A DNA stretch of 64,000 nucleotides from Flavobacterium ginsenosidimutans (GCF_003254625.1 NZ_QJRJ01000082.1:310001-374000), one strand, 5' to 3'. Shown: positions 44,912-54,069, counted from the stretch's first letter. The notes: generated by a model from the sequence alone, not told the origin. A program made the numbers and translations.

Positions 44912-44927
44912 AACAAAAGCAATGCCT
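44912..44927 (-). promoter_or_regulatory. Weak candidate sigma-54 promoter
   Basis: Minus strand AGGCATTGCTTTTGTT has GGCAT at -24 and TTG at -12 with correct spacing but deviates at the first and last conserved bases. Confidence 0.3.
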
Positions 44928-45148
44928 TTTTTAGTAAAGTGTTGATTATAAGAGTATTCTTAACTGAAGACAATTTTAGAATTATTATATATCGTTAAAA
45001 AGAAGTTTTAAGTATTGAAATATCATGATTTCTAATACAGTATAAAAACATAAAACCTTTGTATTCAATAGGTTTTGTGTTTTGGTTTAATCTTTGACTA
45101 TCGCAAATGCAAAAGAATTATTTTGAAACCAATCTTTAAATTATAATT

Positions 45149-45985
45149 ATGAAAAAAATTTATGATGCAGAGACACGTTATGCCGATGCTGGCGATCGTA
45201 AAATTGCCTATCGCTCTTATGGTAAAGGGAAAGCGATATTTTTTGTGAACCGTTTTAGGGGAATTCTCGATACTTGGGATCCGCTATTTATTGCATTGTT
45301 GGCTAAAAAATTTAATGTTATTGTATTTGATTATACAGGAATTGGCTCTTCTACAGGTACTTTGACACCAGATATAACTGTTGTTGCAAAGGACATTAAA
45401 GATCTTGCTGATATTTTGAAATTAGATTCTATCGCAGTTTTAGGCTGGTCTTATGGCGGATTAGTGGCGCAGGCTGCTACTTTGCTATATCCTAATCTTG
45501 TAACGCATGCAATATTGGTTGGAACAAATCCGCCAGGAAAAAATGAGGTTCCGATTGAGCAAGCTTTTTATGATGCAGCTTTGAAACCATTAAATGATTT
45601 TGAAGACGAGATAGTTTTGTTTTTCGAACCAAAATCAGAATCTAGCAAATTGGCTGCAAAAGCTTCACACGACAGAATCCATAAAAAAATTGAAGTGGAA
45701 AAAATTCCTTCTACAATGGATGTTTTTCAATTATATTTTGGAGGAGGAGATGGTTTTAGAGAAGATGATTTAAATTTTAGAGAGCAGATTAAAAAAACAA
45801 AAACACCAATTTTGATTATTTCAGGAGATCATGATATAAGTTTTGCTGTCGAAAATTGGTACACTATTTTTAATCAGATGACAAATGCGCAGATGGTTGT
45901 TTATGCCGCAACTGGACACGCGCCTCAACATCAATTTCCAGAATTGACTTCAAAACATATTATTAATTTTGTGAAATACTCATAA
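45149..45985 (+). CDS. Alpha/beta hydrolase, NRFRG subfamily
   Basis: 278 residues, paralogue of the gene at 25610. The oxyanion segment is FVNRFRGILDTWDP, nucleophile Ser in LGWSYGGLVAQA, acid in SGDHDISFAVE and His in ATGHAPQHQ. Single gene, with a 288-bp gap upstream in which no clear promoter is seen, and a strong terminator downstream. Confidence 0.85.
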   Translation: MKKIYDAETRYADAGDRKIAYRSYGKGKAIFFVNRFRGILDTWDPLFIALLAKKFNVIVFDYTGIGSSTGTLTPDITVVAKDIKDLADILKLDSIAVLGWSYGGLVAQAATLLYPNLVTHAILVGTNPPGKNEVPIEQAFYDAALKPLNDFEDEIVLFFEPKSESSKLAAKASHDRIHKKIEVEKIPSTMDVFQLYFGGGDGFREDDLNFREQIKKTKTPILIISGDHDISFAVENWYTIFNQMTNAQMVVYAATGHAPQHQFPELTSKHIINFVKYS

Positions 45986-46019
45986 TAGATTTGAGAAATT
46001 CAATACAGAAATAAAATGA

Positions 46020-46054
46020 AAACCCGTTTGAATTGTCAAGCGGGTTTGTTGTTT
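46020..46054 (+). terminator. Rho-independent terminator
   Basis: AAACCCGTTTGA pairs with TCAAGCGGGTTT (one G-U) around ATTG and is followed by GTTGTTTTTT. Confidence 0.88.
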
Positions 46055-46068
46055 TTTAAATGTCCTAT

Positions 46069-46100
46069 AAAAAAAGCCCATTTACAAAGAAATGAGCTTT
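46069..46100. terminator. Terminator for the convergent protease gene
   Basis: AAAAGCCCATTT and AAATGAGCTTTT pair with one mismatch around ACAAAG, with an A-run on the left that gives the U-tract on the minus strand. Confidence 0.65.
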
Positions 46101-46132
46101 TAGGTTTTTATGATTTTTATACTTTTTATACT

Positions 46133-47353
46133 TTAAGGAGTAATATTATAGATCATTTTTCTGTTGTTATTGTAAGTCGAACTGCCTGGATTAAAATTAT
46201 CGAATGCGTACCATCCGTTATTAGATCCTCCCCAGCCCCAGTTCATTCTAAGCATCAGTCTTCCAACTCCTGTACAATCATCAAAGTAAAAATTAGATGC
46301 CAGATAACCATCACAAACCCACATATGGCCACTTGCACCGCTTCCGCTTAATATTACTGGTCTTCCATAATTAAGATTGTTTTTAACTGTTTCTTGATCA
46401 TAATTTGCCCAGTCTGCACGAGTATAACCAAAGTAATTTTTTAATACAAAACCCATATTGTAATCAGAACTAACACCAGTTCCATCACAATTATAAGTTA
46501 TACCTCTTCCAGGAGGAAATGCCGAATTTATAGAATTATGAATGTCTAAAATAAAATTTGCTGTCGTAGTAGTTGCATAATTTGTTGGCATTGCTGACCA
46601 ATTATATCTAGTAGGGTAGCTGTAGTATTTCATTACTTGTGCCATAGCGATAGGAACACATCCTGCATAAACCTGAAAATTGCTTCCGCTACAGTTTATA
46701 TATCCTAGTGCAGAGTTGAAACCGCCAGTCTGATACCATGTTGTATTTAATAAAGGGCCAACGGTAGTAGTTTCTGTATGTTCATAGCATTCTTCAATTG
46801 GGACGCTTGCGGGTTTATTTTGATTTGTTGCATTTTGATCTGTTGCTCTAGATGTCAGCTTTATTTTTTTCCACATTTGTTTAGTTAATGCGGTTTGTTT
46901 AGAATTTGAATGCTGAATATCGTTGATTTGCTTTTTAGCATCGGTCATCCAATATTTAAGGCCTAACGGATAAGCAGCTTCATCAACGGTAAATTGATCT
47001 TCTTCAGAAAATGCTAAGATAGGTTCTGTTCTATTATCTGCAGAAAGGATGATAAATCCACCTTCATTGTAGTTTATTACGTAAAATGAGGTGTTACCAC
47101 TTTCGTTTTTTACTTCATTGATGGTCTTGATAGTTTTTTTTATTTGTTCAACAAAACCAGTGCTTTTTGAGGCAGCACCATTGTTTTTATCGAAAGAAAC
47201 TGATCCCGCAATTTCTTTGGCCATTGCCAACTGAATAAAATTTTCATTTTTACTATTGATGCTCGTGACATCCGATTCGCTGTCCTTTGAACAGGAAATA
47301 ATAAAGAATAGTACAAAAAGGCATATGCCTTTTAAGAAATAGTTTTTTTTCAT
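46133..47353 (-). CDS. C10 (streptopain/SpeB-like) cysteine protease lipoprotein
   Basis: 406 residues, lipobox FIISC with Cys21. Residues 35-165 look like the inhibitory SpeB-type propeptide (FYVINYNEGGFIILSADNRT, AFSEEDQF, LKYWM). The catalytic domain has Cys232 in YAGCVPIAMAQVMKYY and His343 in GSGASGHMWVCDGY, then LRMNWGWGGSNNGWYAFDNF. It should be a secreted, self-activated cysteine protease on the cell surface. Confidence 0.92.
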   Translation of the reverse strand: MKKNYFLKGICLFVLFFIISCSKDSESDVTSINSKNENFIQLAMAKEIAGSVSFDKNNGAASKSTGFVEQIKKTIKTINEVKNESGNTSFYVINYNEGGFIILSADNRTEPILAFSEEDQFTVDEAAYPLGLKYWMTDAKKQINDIQHSNSKQTALTKQMWKKIKLTSRATDQNATNQNKPASVPIEECYEHTETTTVGPLLNTTWYQTGGFNSALGYINCSGSNFQVYAGCVPIAMAQVMKYYSYPTRYNWSAMPTNYATTTTANFILDIHNSINSAFPPGRGITYNCDGTGVSSDYNMGFVLKNYFGYTRADWANYDQETVKNNLNYGRPVILSGSGASGHMWVCDGYLASNFYFDDCTGVGRLMLRMNWGWGGSNNGWYAFDNFNPGSSTYNNNRKMIYNITP

Positions 47354-47602
47354 AGTTATAAGATTTTTGCTACTAATATAATAATAAAATTAACTTTTGA
47401 AAGAAAAAACTCAATATGTTAATGTTATTTGTTCCATAATTCTGAAAAAGAGATTGGAGGAACATAAAGAAAATAAGACTTTATTTTATGGATTTAGGCA
47501 ATTGGAGCTTATCATAGAAGAAGTTAAAATGAAAAATATATAATCAGATATAAATTACAGTTAATTTACTTAGAAAGTAATAGCCTACTCACTTTTGATG
47601 CG

Positions 47603-47610
47603 TATATTTG
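47603..47610 (+). promoter_or_regulatory. -7 box TATATTTG and AAAGGAG ribosome site of the LLM gene
   Basis: TATATTTG fits TAnnTTTG. A full Shine-Dalgarno AAAGGAG follows at 47621-47627, unusual in this AT-rich genome where most genes lack one. Confidence 0.45.
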
Positions 47611-47634
47611 AAATACTAAAAAAAGGAGTCATTT

Positions 47635-48657
47635 ATGAAGAAAATAGGATTTTTATCTTTTGGACATTGGTCTAATAATCCGGCATATAAGACTCGTAAT
47701 GCAGCAGATACTCTGCTTCAATCTATTGATTTAGCGGTAGCTTCAGAAGAAATTGGTTTAGATGGAGCTTATTTTCGTGTACATCATTTTGCACAGCAAT
47801 TAGCATCTCCTTTTCCTTTGCTTTCGGCAATTGGTGCTAAGACAAGCAAAATTGAGATTGGAACTGGAGTAATCGATATGCGATACGAAAATCCGCTATA
47901 TATGCTGGAAGATGCTGGATCAGCTGACCTAATATCTGGAGGAAGATTGCAATTAGGAATAAGCAGAGGATCACCAGAACAAGTTATTGATGGCTGGAGT
48001 TACTTTGGTTACGAACCTGAAAATGGTGAAACAGATGCTGATATGGGCCGCAAAAAAGCATTGGATTTTTTGGAAGGATTAAAAGGCGAAGGATTTGCAG
48101 AACCAAATCCGTATCCAATGTTTCCAAATCCGCCAGGCTTATTGCGTGTTGAGCCACATTCAGAAGGATTGAGAGAACGTATCTGGTGGGGAGCTGCATC
48201 TAATGCTACTGCTATTTGGGCAGCAGAAAATGGAATGCACCTGCAAAGTTCGACTCTTAAATATGACGAAAATGGCAAACCTTTCCATGTTCAGCAGGCA
48301 GAACAAATAAGATTGTACAAAGAAGCTTGGAAAAAAGCTGGACATCAGCGTGAAGCAAGAGTTTCTGTAAGCCGTTCGATTTTTGCAATTGTCAACGATC
48401 AAGACAGATATTATTTTGGCGGACAAGCTAAAGCCAATGATAGTTTTGGTTATATCGAACAAGATAAAAGAGCCATCTTTGGAAAAAGTTATGCAGCCGA
48501 ACCTGATAAATTAATTGAAGAATTGGCTCAGGATGAAGCTCTTCAGGAAGCAGATACGATATTACTCACTATCCCAAATACTTTGGGCGTTGACTATAAC
48601 GTACATGTATTATCAGCTATTCTGGAACATGTTGCTCCTGCATTAGGCTGGAAATAA
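47635..48657 (+). CDS. LLM-class flavin-dependent oxidoreductase
   Basis: 340 residues, luciferase-like TIM barrel: GLDGAYFRVHHFAQQLASPF near the start, ALSAIGAKTSKIEIGTGVID, ADLISGGRLQLGISRGSP and RERIWWGAASNATAIWAAE. It should use reduced FMN (or F420-like flavin) to monooxygenate or reduce a small substrate. Single gene with its own terminator at 48668. Confidence 0.9.
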   Translation: MKKIGFLSFGHWSNNPAYKTRNAADTLLQSIDLAVASEEIGLDGAYFRVHHFAQQLASPFPLLSAIGAKTSKIEIGTGVIDMRYENPLYMLEDAGSADLISGGRLQLGISRGSPEQVIDGWSYFGYEPENGETDADMGRKKALDFLEGLKGEGFAEPNPYPMFPNPPGLLRVEPHSEGLRERIWWGAASNATAIWAAENGMHLQSSTLKYDENGKPFHVQQAEQIRLYKEAWKKAGHQREARVSVSRSIFAIVNDQDRYYFGGQAKANDSFGYIEQDKRAIFGKSYAAEPDKLIEELAQDEALQEADTILLTIPNTLGVDYNVHVLSAILEHVAPALGWK

Positions 48658-48667
48658 GCAATAAATA

Positions 48668-48701
48668 AAAGCCCTCTGATTTGAAAATGAGGGCTTTTTT
48701 A
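48668..48701. terminator. Rho-independent terminator
   Basis: AAAGCCCTC (48668-48676) and GAGGGCTTT (48689-48697) form a perfect stem followed by T-run, between convergent genes. Confidence 0.9.
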
Positions 48702-48707
48702 TGTTTT

Positions 48708-49697
48708 TTAGATAACAGAACAACTGCTTTTATTTTCTTTCTTTAAAGGTTTAAGTCCGAGATTTTGAAACATCTGCATATCTTCAGATACTCCTGGATT
48801 TGGCGTTACTAATAAAGTTTCGCGTTCGCCAGTAAAAATAGAATTGGCTCCAGCCATAAAGCACCACGCTTGTTCTTCTTCGGTCATTTCAATACGCCCT
48901 GCGCTTAAGCGGACAATAGAAGCTGGCATAATAATACGCGCTGTAGCAATCATTCGAACCATATCCCAAATAGGTACTTTTGGATTGTTTTCTAAAGGTG
49001 TTCCTTTTACTCGAGCCAATGCATTTACTGGAACAGATTCAGGATGAATAGGCATAGTCGCTAAAGTTAACAGCATAGAAACACGATCCGCATTGCTTTC
49101 TCCCAAACCTATGATACCGCCAGAGCATACCGTGATTCCGGCTTTTCTAACGTTATTAATCGTGTCTAAACGCTGATCAAATTTACGCGTACTGATTATC
49201 TCATCGTAATAGCTCTCAGAAGTATCTAAATTATGATTATAAGCATACAAACCTGCTTCTTGAAGACGCAGCGCCTGTTCTTCGGTTAGCATTCCTAGCG
49301 TGCAGCAAACTTCCAATCCGAGATCGTTAACACCTTTTACCATTTCGATAACACGATCAAAATCTTTGTTATTTCGGACTTCTCGCCAAGCAGCAGCCAT
49401 ACAGAAACGAGAAGAACCATTTTCTTTTGCTTTTTGGGCATGTTCAATTACTGTTTCAGTTGGTAAGAGAGCCTGAACTTTAATATTGGTATGATAACGT
49501 GCCGCTTGCCCGCAATAAGAACAGTCTTCGGGACAACCGCCTGTTTTTACAGAAAGTAACGTGCAGACCTGTATTTCTGATGCTTTATGCCATTCACGGT
49601 GTACAGTCGCAGCCTGATAAACCAATTCTAATAAAGGCTGATCATAAATAGCCTGAATTTCTTCTTTGCTCCAATCGTGTCGTATTTGTTTGTTCAT
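48708..49697 (-). CDS. bioB: Biotin synthase
   Basis: 329 residues from the ATG at 49697 (MNKQIRHDWSKEE); an earlier ATG is in frame but lies between gene and promoter. Radical SAM cluster Cys55-x3-Cys59-x2-Cys62 (CPEDCSYC), then YNHNLDTSESYY, GIIGLGES, and RLSAGR of the [2Fe-2S] site Arg. It inserts sulfur into dethiobiotin. No other bio gene is next to it. Confidence 0.97.
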   Translation of the reverse strand: MNKQIRHDWSKEEIQAIYDQPLLELVYQAATVHREWHKASEIQVCTLLSVKTGGCPEDCSYCGQAARYHTNIKVQALLPTETVIEHAQKAKENGSSRFCMAAAWREVRNNKDFDRVIEMVKGVNDLGLEVCCTLGMLTEEQALRLQEAGLYAYNHNLDTSESYYDEIISTRKFDQRLDTINNVRKAGITVCSGGIIGLGESNADRVSMLLTLATMPIHPESVPVNALARVKGTPLENNPKVPIWDMVRMIATARIIMPASIVRLSAGRIEMTEEEQAWCFMAGANSIFTGERETLLVTPNPGVSEDMQMFQNLGLKPLKKENKSSCSVI

Positions 49698-49737
49698 TTT
49701 TAATCTTGTAAAATCGTTGATATACATTAGCTATAGC

Positions 49738-49766
49738 CAAATGTACTATCTTGCGGTATATTCAAA
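49738..49766 (-). promoter_or_regulatory. Promoter of bioB
   Basis: Minus strand TTTG (49763-49766), 17-bp spacer and TACATTTG (49738-49745) match the Bacteroidota consensus. Start codon at 49697. Confidence 0.55.
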
Positions 49767-49864
49767 ATAAACCACTTTTTATATTATGGGTGGTCCGGAT
49801 GAATTTACATATAGAGTTTTTACAGAAAAAAATATCCGAGTGAGTTAATAAAAACGAATAAAAA

Positions 49865-49893
49865 AAAACTCTAAATCATTGATTTAGAGTTTT
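49865..49893. terminator. Terminator-like hairpin
   Basis: AAAACTCTAAATC and GATTTAGAGTTTT pair perfectly around ATT, downstream of the minus strand hydrolase operon. Confidence 0.75.
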
Positions 49894-49933
49894 GAAATTA
49901 TAAATTCTTATTGCTTAAAAGTTTACCAAAAAA

Positions 49934-50800
49934 TTACTTTGTTATAATTTCTTTTATAAGTTTAGTCAGCTCAGCCGATTTTGATATAAACGGACTATGC
50001 CCAGAATTTATCGTATAAGTATTTGTAATTCCTGCTTCTTTTGCCATTTTTTGCTGAAAATTGTAAGTAATAGTATTATCAGCTGTTGTGAAGATGTAAT
50101 ATTTTTTCCCTCCCAAATTATAATCTTCTGTTTTATAAGTTAAAGGTGTTCCAAGCGGAATTGTCGGCTCTGCTTTGTACTTAGAAACAAGAAATTGTTT
50201 TTGGGCATCTGTTGCATCTTGAGCAAATATTTTAGTAAGATTAACTTCTGGATTAACGATTCCGGCCAAAGTTTGATCATCAGACAATTTTAATGATGGA
50301 GGTAAAAGTGAAGCCGTATCCATTTGAGAATAATCTAAAACACTTTTTCCGCTTTGTGGAATAAAACCCGCAACATAAATCAGTTTTTTGATTTTTTGAG
50401 GAACTTCTGCAGCAGTTTGAGTAATTACAGCTCCTCCTAAACTATGACCAATTAAAATTACAGGCTCGTTATAAGCATTAACCGCTTTCTTCACTTTATC
50501 AACATAAGCCTGAAACGAAACTTGATAGGCAGGAGTTGTATCGTCTCCGTGTCCAGGTAATTTTACCACAGTAACATTATAACCAGCAGCTTTTAAGTCT
50601 TTCTCGGTTTGATCCCATACGTATGATGCCTGCCACGCGCCGTGTACCAATACAACTGGAGATTTTTTAATATTTGCATTATCATCATTTGTACATGATG
50701 CACTTGAAATTGTAGTAAACAACAGCAGAAAAAGTTTTGATATTGTTTTTAAGGGTTGCGAATTCATTTTCGATTTTTTCATTGTTTTTAAGATTTTCAT
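49934..50800 (-). CDS. Lipoprotein alpha/beta hydrolase (EstC-like)
   Basis: 288 residues as drawn; ATGs at codons 7 and 12 are also possible starts. Lipobox SSASC then a soluble hydrolase: HGAWQASYVWD, PGHGDD, nucleophile Ser in IGHSLGGAVIT and His in NSGHSPFISK. Last gene of the four-gene operon starting at 52209. Probably periplasmic or outer-membrane anchored. Confidence 0.88.
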   Translation of the reverse strand: MKILKTMKKSKMNSQPLKTISKLFLLLFTTISSASCTNDDNANIKKSPVVLVHGAWQASYVWDQTEKDLKAAGYNVTVVKLPGHGDDTTPAYQVSFQAYVDKVKKAVNAYNEPVILIGHSLGGAVITQTAAEVPQKIKKLIYVAGFIPQSGKSVLDYSQMDTASLLPPSLKLSDDQTLAGIVNPEVNLTKIFAQDATDAQKQFLVSKYKAEPTIPLGTPLTYKTEDYNLGGKKYYIFTTADNTITYNFQQKMAKEAGITNTYTINSGHSPFISKSAELTKLIKEIITK

Positions 50801-50836
50801 TGTATTTTTTTTATTAAAATTGGATGTCTTTTTTAG

Positions 50837-51391
50837 TTAGGAAAGAACATCAAAACCATTTAAAATTGTTGCTAGTAGGGTGTAAGCGCCAATTAAAAAG
50901 ATAAGTTCGGCAACTCCATTTTGTCCTAAGATTTCTTTGGCAAGATTATAAGATGAGTCAGGAACAATTCTTCCTTTGGCTAAAACAGAAGCAATTTCAT
51001 ACGCCATAGCTTCTTCTTGATTTAATTCATTTGGACGAATTCCCGATGCCAACGATGCAACTGCTTCGGCTGAAAAGCCAAAATGTTTAGCCATAATTTC
51101 GTGGGCATAAAGTTCGAAACGCGAACCAAATGCTGCACCAACAGTGAGAATAGCCACTTCTCGTACTTTTTTAGGAAGTGTCGCATGATTGTCTAATGAA
51201 CGGACAAAACTCAAAGCAGGAATTCCAAACTGAGGAAATCCAAGCATTGGCGGAAACGGGCCTGTTAAAGCACCTTGGTTATTCAGCATTGAAACTGGCC
51301 CTTGGCTTGTTGTAATGAGTTTTACAACTTCGTCGTGTACATAGCGAACTTCTGCGTTCATTGTTTCTGGATGTATAGGATTTACTCGCAT
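50837..51391 (-). CDS. Carboxymuconolactone decarboxylase (CMD)-like protein
   Basis: 184 residues, helical. The CMD core is KKVREVAILTVGAAFGSRFELYAHEIMAKHFGFS, with the Glu and His of the E-x3-H motif. It has no Cys at all, so it is not an AhpD-type CxxC peroxidase partner; decarboxylase or lactone chemistry is more likely. Third gene of the operon, 18 bp after the cupin. Confidence 0.85.
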   Translation of the reverse strand: MRVNPIHPETMNAEVRYVHDEVVKLITTSQGPVSMLNNQGALTGPFPPMLGFPQFGIPALSFVRSLDNHATLPKKVREVAILTVGAAFGSRFELYAHEIMAKHFGFSAEAVASLASGIRPNELNQEEAMAYEIASVLAKGRIVPDSSYNLAKEILGQNGVAELIFLIGAYTLLATILNGFDVLS

Positions 51392-51409
51392 GTTAGTAGT
51401 TATTTAGAT

Positions 51410-51979
51410 TTAGCGAAGATTTTCTTCAAATTGTCCATCGATTAAAATGAAAACAACACGACAGATTTTTCCAGATCGATTGCTCCAAGCATGATTAGTG
51501 CCTCGTTGTACAATAATATCTCCTGCTTTTGCCGTTGTTTCGCCTTCGTCAACAATCAAGGTCAATTCGCCAGTCAGAACAATTCCGTAATCAATAGTTT
51601 CGGTTTTATGCATTAAAGGATGAGGCGCATTTCCACCAGCTTTTGAAGCATGTTCTCCGCTCATCGTTTTAAAATGTTCAAAAGCTTGTTCTTGAGTAAG
51701 ATTGCGTATTTCATCACCTTCTGGCGGAAAATCGATCACTCGTATTCTTGTTCCTTGTTTTGGAGGACCAAGAATAAGTCCGTTTTCTTCAGGATCTTTA
51801 GAAATGCTGTCGATTAGCGCAGGAGTTTGTTTCGTATTCCAAACCTCATGAAATTTGGCTCCATTTGGTCCGCCAATCATAAAAGTTCTCGTTGGAACTT
51901 CGTCAGAAACTATAATTGCTTTTCCTTCTGCATTATGTCCTGTTACGATACGTCTGAATGTTGTGTTGTTTGTTTCCAT
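51410..51979 (-). CDS. Cupin domain protein
   Basis: 189 residues. The C-terminal half is a single cupin: APHPLMHKTETIDYGIVLTGELTLIVDEGE, then GDIIVQRGTNHAWSNRSG. One His, one Glu and a later His suggest a metal site. In this operon (2TM protein, cupin, CMD, hydrolase) it could be a dioxygenase or isomerase acting on a ring-cleavage product. Confidence 0.85.
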   Translation of the reverse strand: METNNTTFRRIVTGHNAEGKAIIVSDEVPTRTFMIGGPNGAKFHEVWNTKQTPALIDSISKDPEENGLILGPPKQGTRIRVIDFPPEGDEIRNLTQEQAFEHFKTMSGEHASKAGGNAPHPLMHKTETIDYGIVLTGELTLIVDEGETTAKAGDIIVQRGTNHAWSNRSGKICRVVFILIDGQFEENLR

Positions 51980-51990
51980 GATTATTGAGA

Positions 51991-52209
51991 TTAGATTTTA
52001 TTTTTTCTGAACACAAATACACCCAAATAATGAAAAAGAACTCCAACTGCCCATGCAGAAGTAGACCAAAGTGGCCAAGGATAAGTAGTATCTGTTAAAT
52101 ACCAAATAAGGAAGATTATTGGAGTTGCCAATAGGAAAACAAGAAAGTGAATTTTGAATCCTAATTTTGGATTGTGTGCTTTAGCGTCGATGTTAAATTT
52201 AGTTTTCAT
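51991..52209 (-). CDS. Small 2TM domain protein
   Basis: 72 residues with two hydrophobic segments (IHFLVFLLATPIIFLIWYL and TSAWAVGVLFHYLGVFVF), the 2TM domain pattern common in Bacteroidota. First gene of the operon, 11 bp before the cupin. Function unknown. Confidence 0.75.
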   Translation of the reverse strand: MKTKFNIDAKAHNPKLGFKIHFLVFLLATPIIFLIWYLTDTTYPWPLWSTSAWAVGVLFHYLGVFVFRKNKI

Positions 52210-52292
52210 GATTAAGTTTTTTTAATGATTAGTAATAGATTATTTTAAATGAAATGTTTTTTAATTATTTGATTTTCAATTTATTTACATGA

Positions 52293-52340
52293 CAAAGGTA
52301 GAGCGGGTACTTGAGGAACATCGTTGACTTTGGTTAAGAA
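52293..52340 (-). promoter_or_regulatory. Promoter of the 2TM/cupin/CMD/hydrolase operon with shared operator
   Basis: Minus strand TACCTTTG (52293-52300) is a -7 box. The operator at 52324-52340 reads TTGACTTTGGTTAAGAA on the + strand, with TTGAC-N4-GTTAA half-sites like a Crp/Fnr box. The offset is 31 bp. It lies 90 bp from the divergent Crp/Fnr gene at 52430. Confidence 0.65.
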
Positions 52341-52429
52341 CTAATCATTTAGATTTTAAAAAGAAAGCATTTTGTATTTAGCAGAATAAAATCTAATTTT
52401 AGAGAAGTTATTTCTCTTAACTTAATGCT

Positions 52430-53005
52430 ATGGATGCACTTAAAACTGTTATAACATCATTTGTTCCGATGTCTGATGAAGAGTATAATTTGATGCTTCC
52501 GATTATCGAAAGGAGGGAAGTGGCAAAAGATACCGACCTTTTACAGCAGGGAGAAATCTGCCGTCATATATACTTTATAGAAAGTGGTTTTTTTAGAATG
52601 TTTTATGTAGATTATAAAGGAAACGAAATCAATTGCCGATTTGCAAAACCAGATGATTTTCTGGTAGATTTCGCTAGTTTCATTACGCAAAGAACAGCTC
52701 AATACTATTGCAGAGCGATGGAAGATTCGAAAGTAATTGCTTTAGAATATGAACAGGTAGAAAACTTATATCATAGTTCTCCTAACTGGTCAAAATTTGG
52801 AAGGCTAATAGCCGAATATGCTTATTTAATCATTATAGAAAGAGAGGAAATGCTTCATTTTCAAACTCCCGAAGAACGATATAAAACCATTTTAAAAAAA
52901 GAACCTTATCTTTTTCAGATGGTTTCGCAGAATCAGCTTTCATCTTACATTGGCATAAAACCAGAATCTCTAAGCAGACTTCGTAAACGAATGATTGGCA
53001 AGTGA
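52430..53005 (+). CDS. Crp/Fnr family transcription regulator
   Basis: 191 residues. Cyclic-nucleotide-binding-like beta roll at about 20-110 (LLQQGEICRHIYFIESGFFRMFYVDYKGNE), dimer helix, then a short HTH (QNQLSSYIGIKPESLSRLRKR). It lacks the RxA phosphate-cassette signature of cAMP-binding Crp, so the ligand is unknown. Divergent from the cupin/CMD operon, which carries a Crp/Fnr-like operator, and thus the best candidate for its regulator. Confidence 0.9.
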   Translation: MDALKTVITSFVPMSDEEYNLMLPIIERREVAKDTDLLQQGEICRHIYFIESGFFRMFYVDYKGNEINCRFAKPDDFLVDFASFITQRTAQYYCRAMEDSKVIALEYEQVENLYHSSPNWSKFGRLIAEYAYLIIIEREEMLHFQTPEERYKTILKKEPYLFQMVSQNQLSSYIGIKPESLSRLRKRMIGK

Positions 53006-53019
53006 TTCGTTAAAATAAA

Positions 53020-53055
53020 TGATAACGGAAGACAAAATTTTATCTCCCGTTATAT
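53020..53055. terminator. Long imperfect hairpin between convergent genes
   Basis: ATAACGG and CCGTTAT arms with further pairing through AAGACAAAATTTTATCT. Likely bidirectional terminator. Confidence 0.6.
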
Positions 53056-53079
53056 TTAATTCAGCAGTAATGTATCGAA

Positions 53080-53877
53080 TTACTTTTTCTTAACTAACCA
53101 GCTTTCAACTGCTTTCGAAAAATCAGCTACATCAATCGGATGTCTGCTTGTTATAATGTTGGCATCAACTACCACGGGCTGATCAGAAACAATTCCGCCT
53201 GCATTTTTAAGATCGATTTGAATGTTCCAATATCCCGTCAATTTTCTTCCTTTTAAAATATCAGCCGAAGCCAATACAACCGGTGCGTGACAAATGGCAG
53301 CAATCAATTTCCCCGATTTATTAAAATCCTGAATGAATTTTATAACGTCTTTGTCGTAACGAAGATTATCAGGATTCCACGCGCCTCCCGGAATAAATAC
53401 AGCATCGTAATCGCTTACTTTAATCTGATCTGCTGTTCGGTCAAATTTTATCCATCCAACAGGCTGTAAATATTGAATGGCCATAACGTGCGTTTTTGCC
53501 ATTTCTGGACTGCTTAATCCGTATCTTGCTGGAGCAGGATTGTATTTTGGCGACACAATATCAACTTGTGCGCCCAATTCTCTAAAATACCACACAGGGC
53601 CTGTCAATTCTATTTCTTCAAAACCGTCTGCAGCAAGTACTGCGATTTTTTTTCCTTTTAAAACTGTTTTGTCTTTTACAGGATTAAAAAAGAAAGCTCT
53701 TAAAGCTTCGTTTCCAGGCGCATTTAACAGCGAAGAAACAGGCATTACAGAAACATGAGACGGTGTTGTCAATTGGTTGATCACATCTAATTTATGATCG
53801 ATATCTTGTGCTTGTGCATCTGATAATGCAACGGCGCTTAATAAACTTGCTGTCATAATTTGTCTTAATTTTTTCAT
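53080..53877 (-). CDS. Exported DJ-1/PfpI family protein
   Basis: 265 residues with a signal peptide ending ...SDAQAQ. DJ-1/PfpI domain from residue 75: IAVLAADGFEEIELTGP with the catalytic Glu, then nucleophile Cys196-His197 in AAICHAPVV. Members include glyoxalase III-like and protein-deglycase enzymes and general stress protein 18. Export is unusual for this family. Copy 3 of the 17-bp terminal repeat element lies just upstream. Confidence 0.88.
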   Translation of the reverse strand: MKKLRQIMTASLLSAVALSDAQAQDIDHKLDVINQLTTPSHVSVMPVSSLLNAPGNEALRAFFFNPVKDKTVLKGKKIAVLAADGFEEIELTGPVWYFRELGAQVDIVSPKYNPAPARYGLSSPEMAKTHVMAIQYLQPVGWIKFDRTADQIKVSDYDAVFIPGGAWNPDNLRYDKDVIKFIQDFNKSGKLIAAICHAPVVLASADILKGRKLTGYWNIQIDLKNAGGIVSDQPVVVDANIITSRHPIDVADFSKAVESWLVKKK

Positions 53878-53934
53878 GATTTTTTATTTTAACTATTACT
53901 ACTGATTTTCTTAAGTTGTTAATGAAATTTTACC

Positions 53935-54069
53935 AACACATAGAAACATAGATTCTATGTCTAATAAAGGCGGCAAAGAGAAAAATATTTCTTCCACATA
54001 GTTTACTATGTGCATTTAAACAAGTGAAACGCCTTTTTTGCGTCTGCAAAAACTATGTTTCTATGTGTT
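53935..54069. repeat. Intergenic repeat with 17-bp terminal inverted repeats, copy 3
   Basis: Perfect terminal repeats at 53935-53951 and 54053-54069 enclose 135 bp, the shortest copy. The middle retains ACTATGTGCATTTAAACAAGTGAAACGCC. The right end is 25 bp beyond the stop of the DJ-1/ABM gene. Confidence 0.85.

Noticed and set aside
44957..44973. TTCTTAACTGAAGACAA, similar to the shared operator in reverse
   Set aside because: It differs at three positions and no -7 box lies at the fixed distance.
46016..46351. + strand frame of 111 codons
   Set aside because: It begins inside a terminator hairpin and runs antisense to the C-terminus of the C10 protease.
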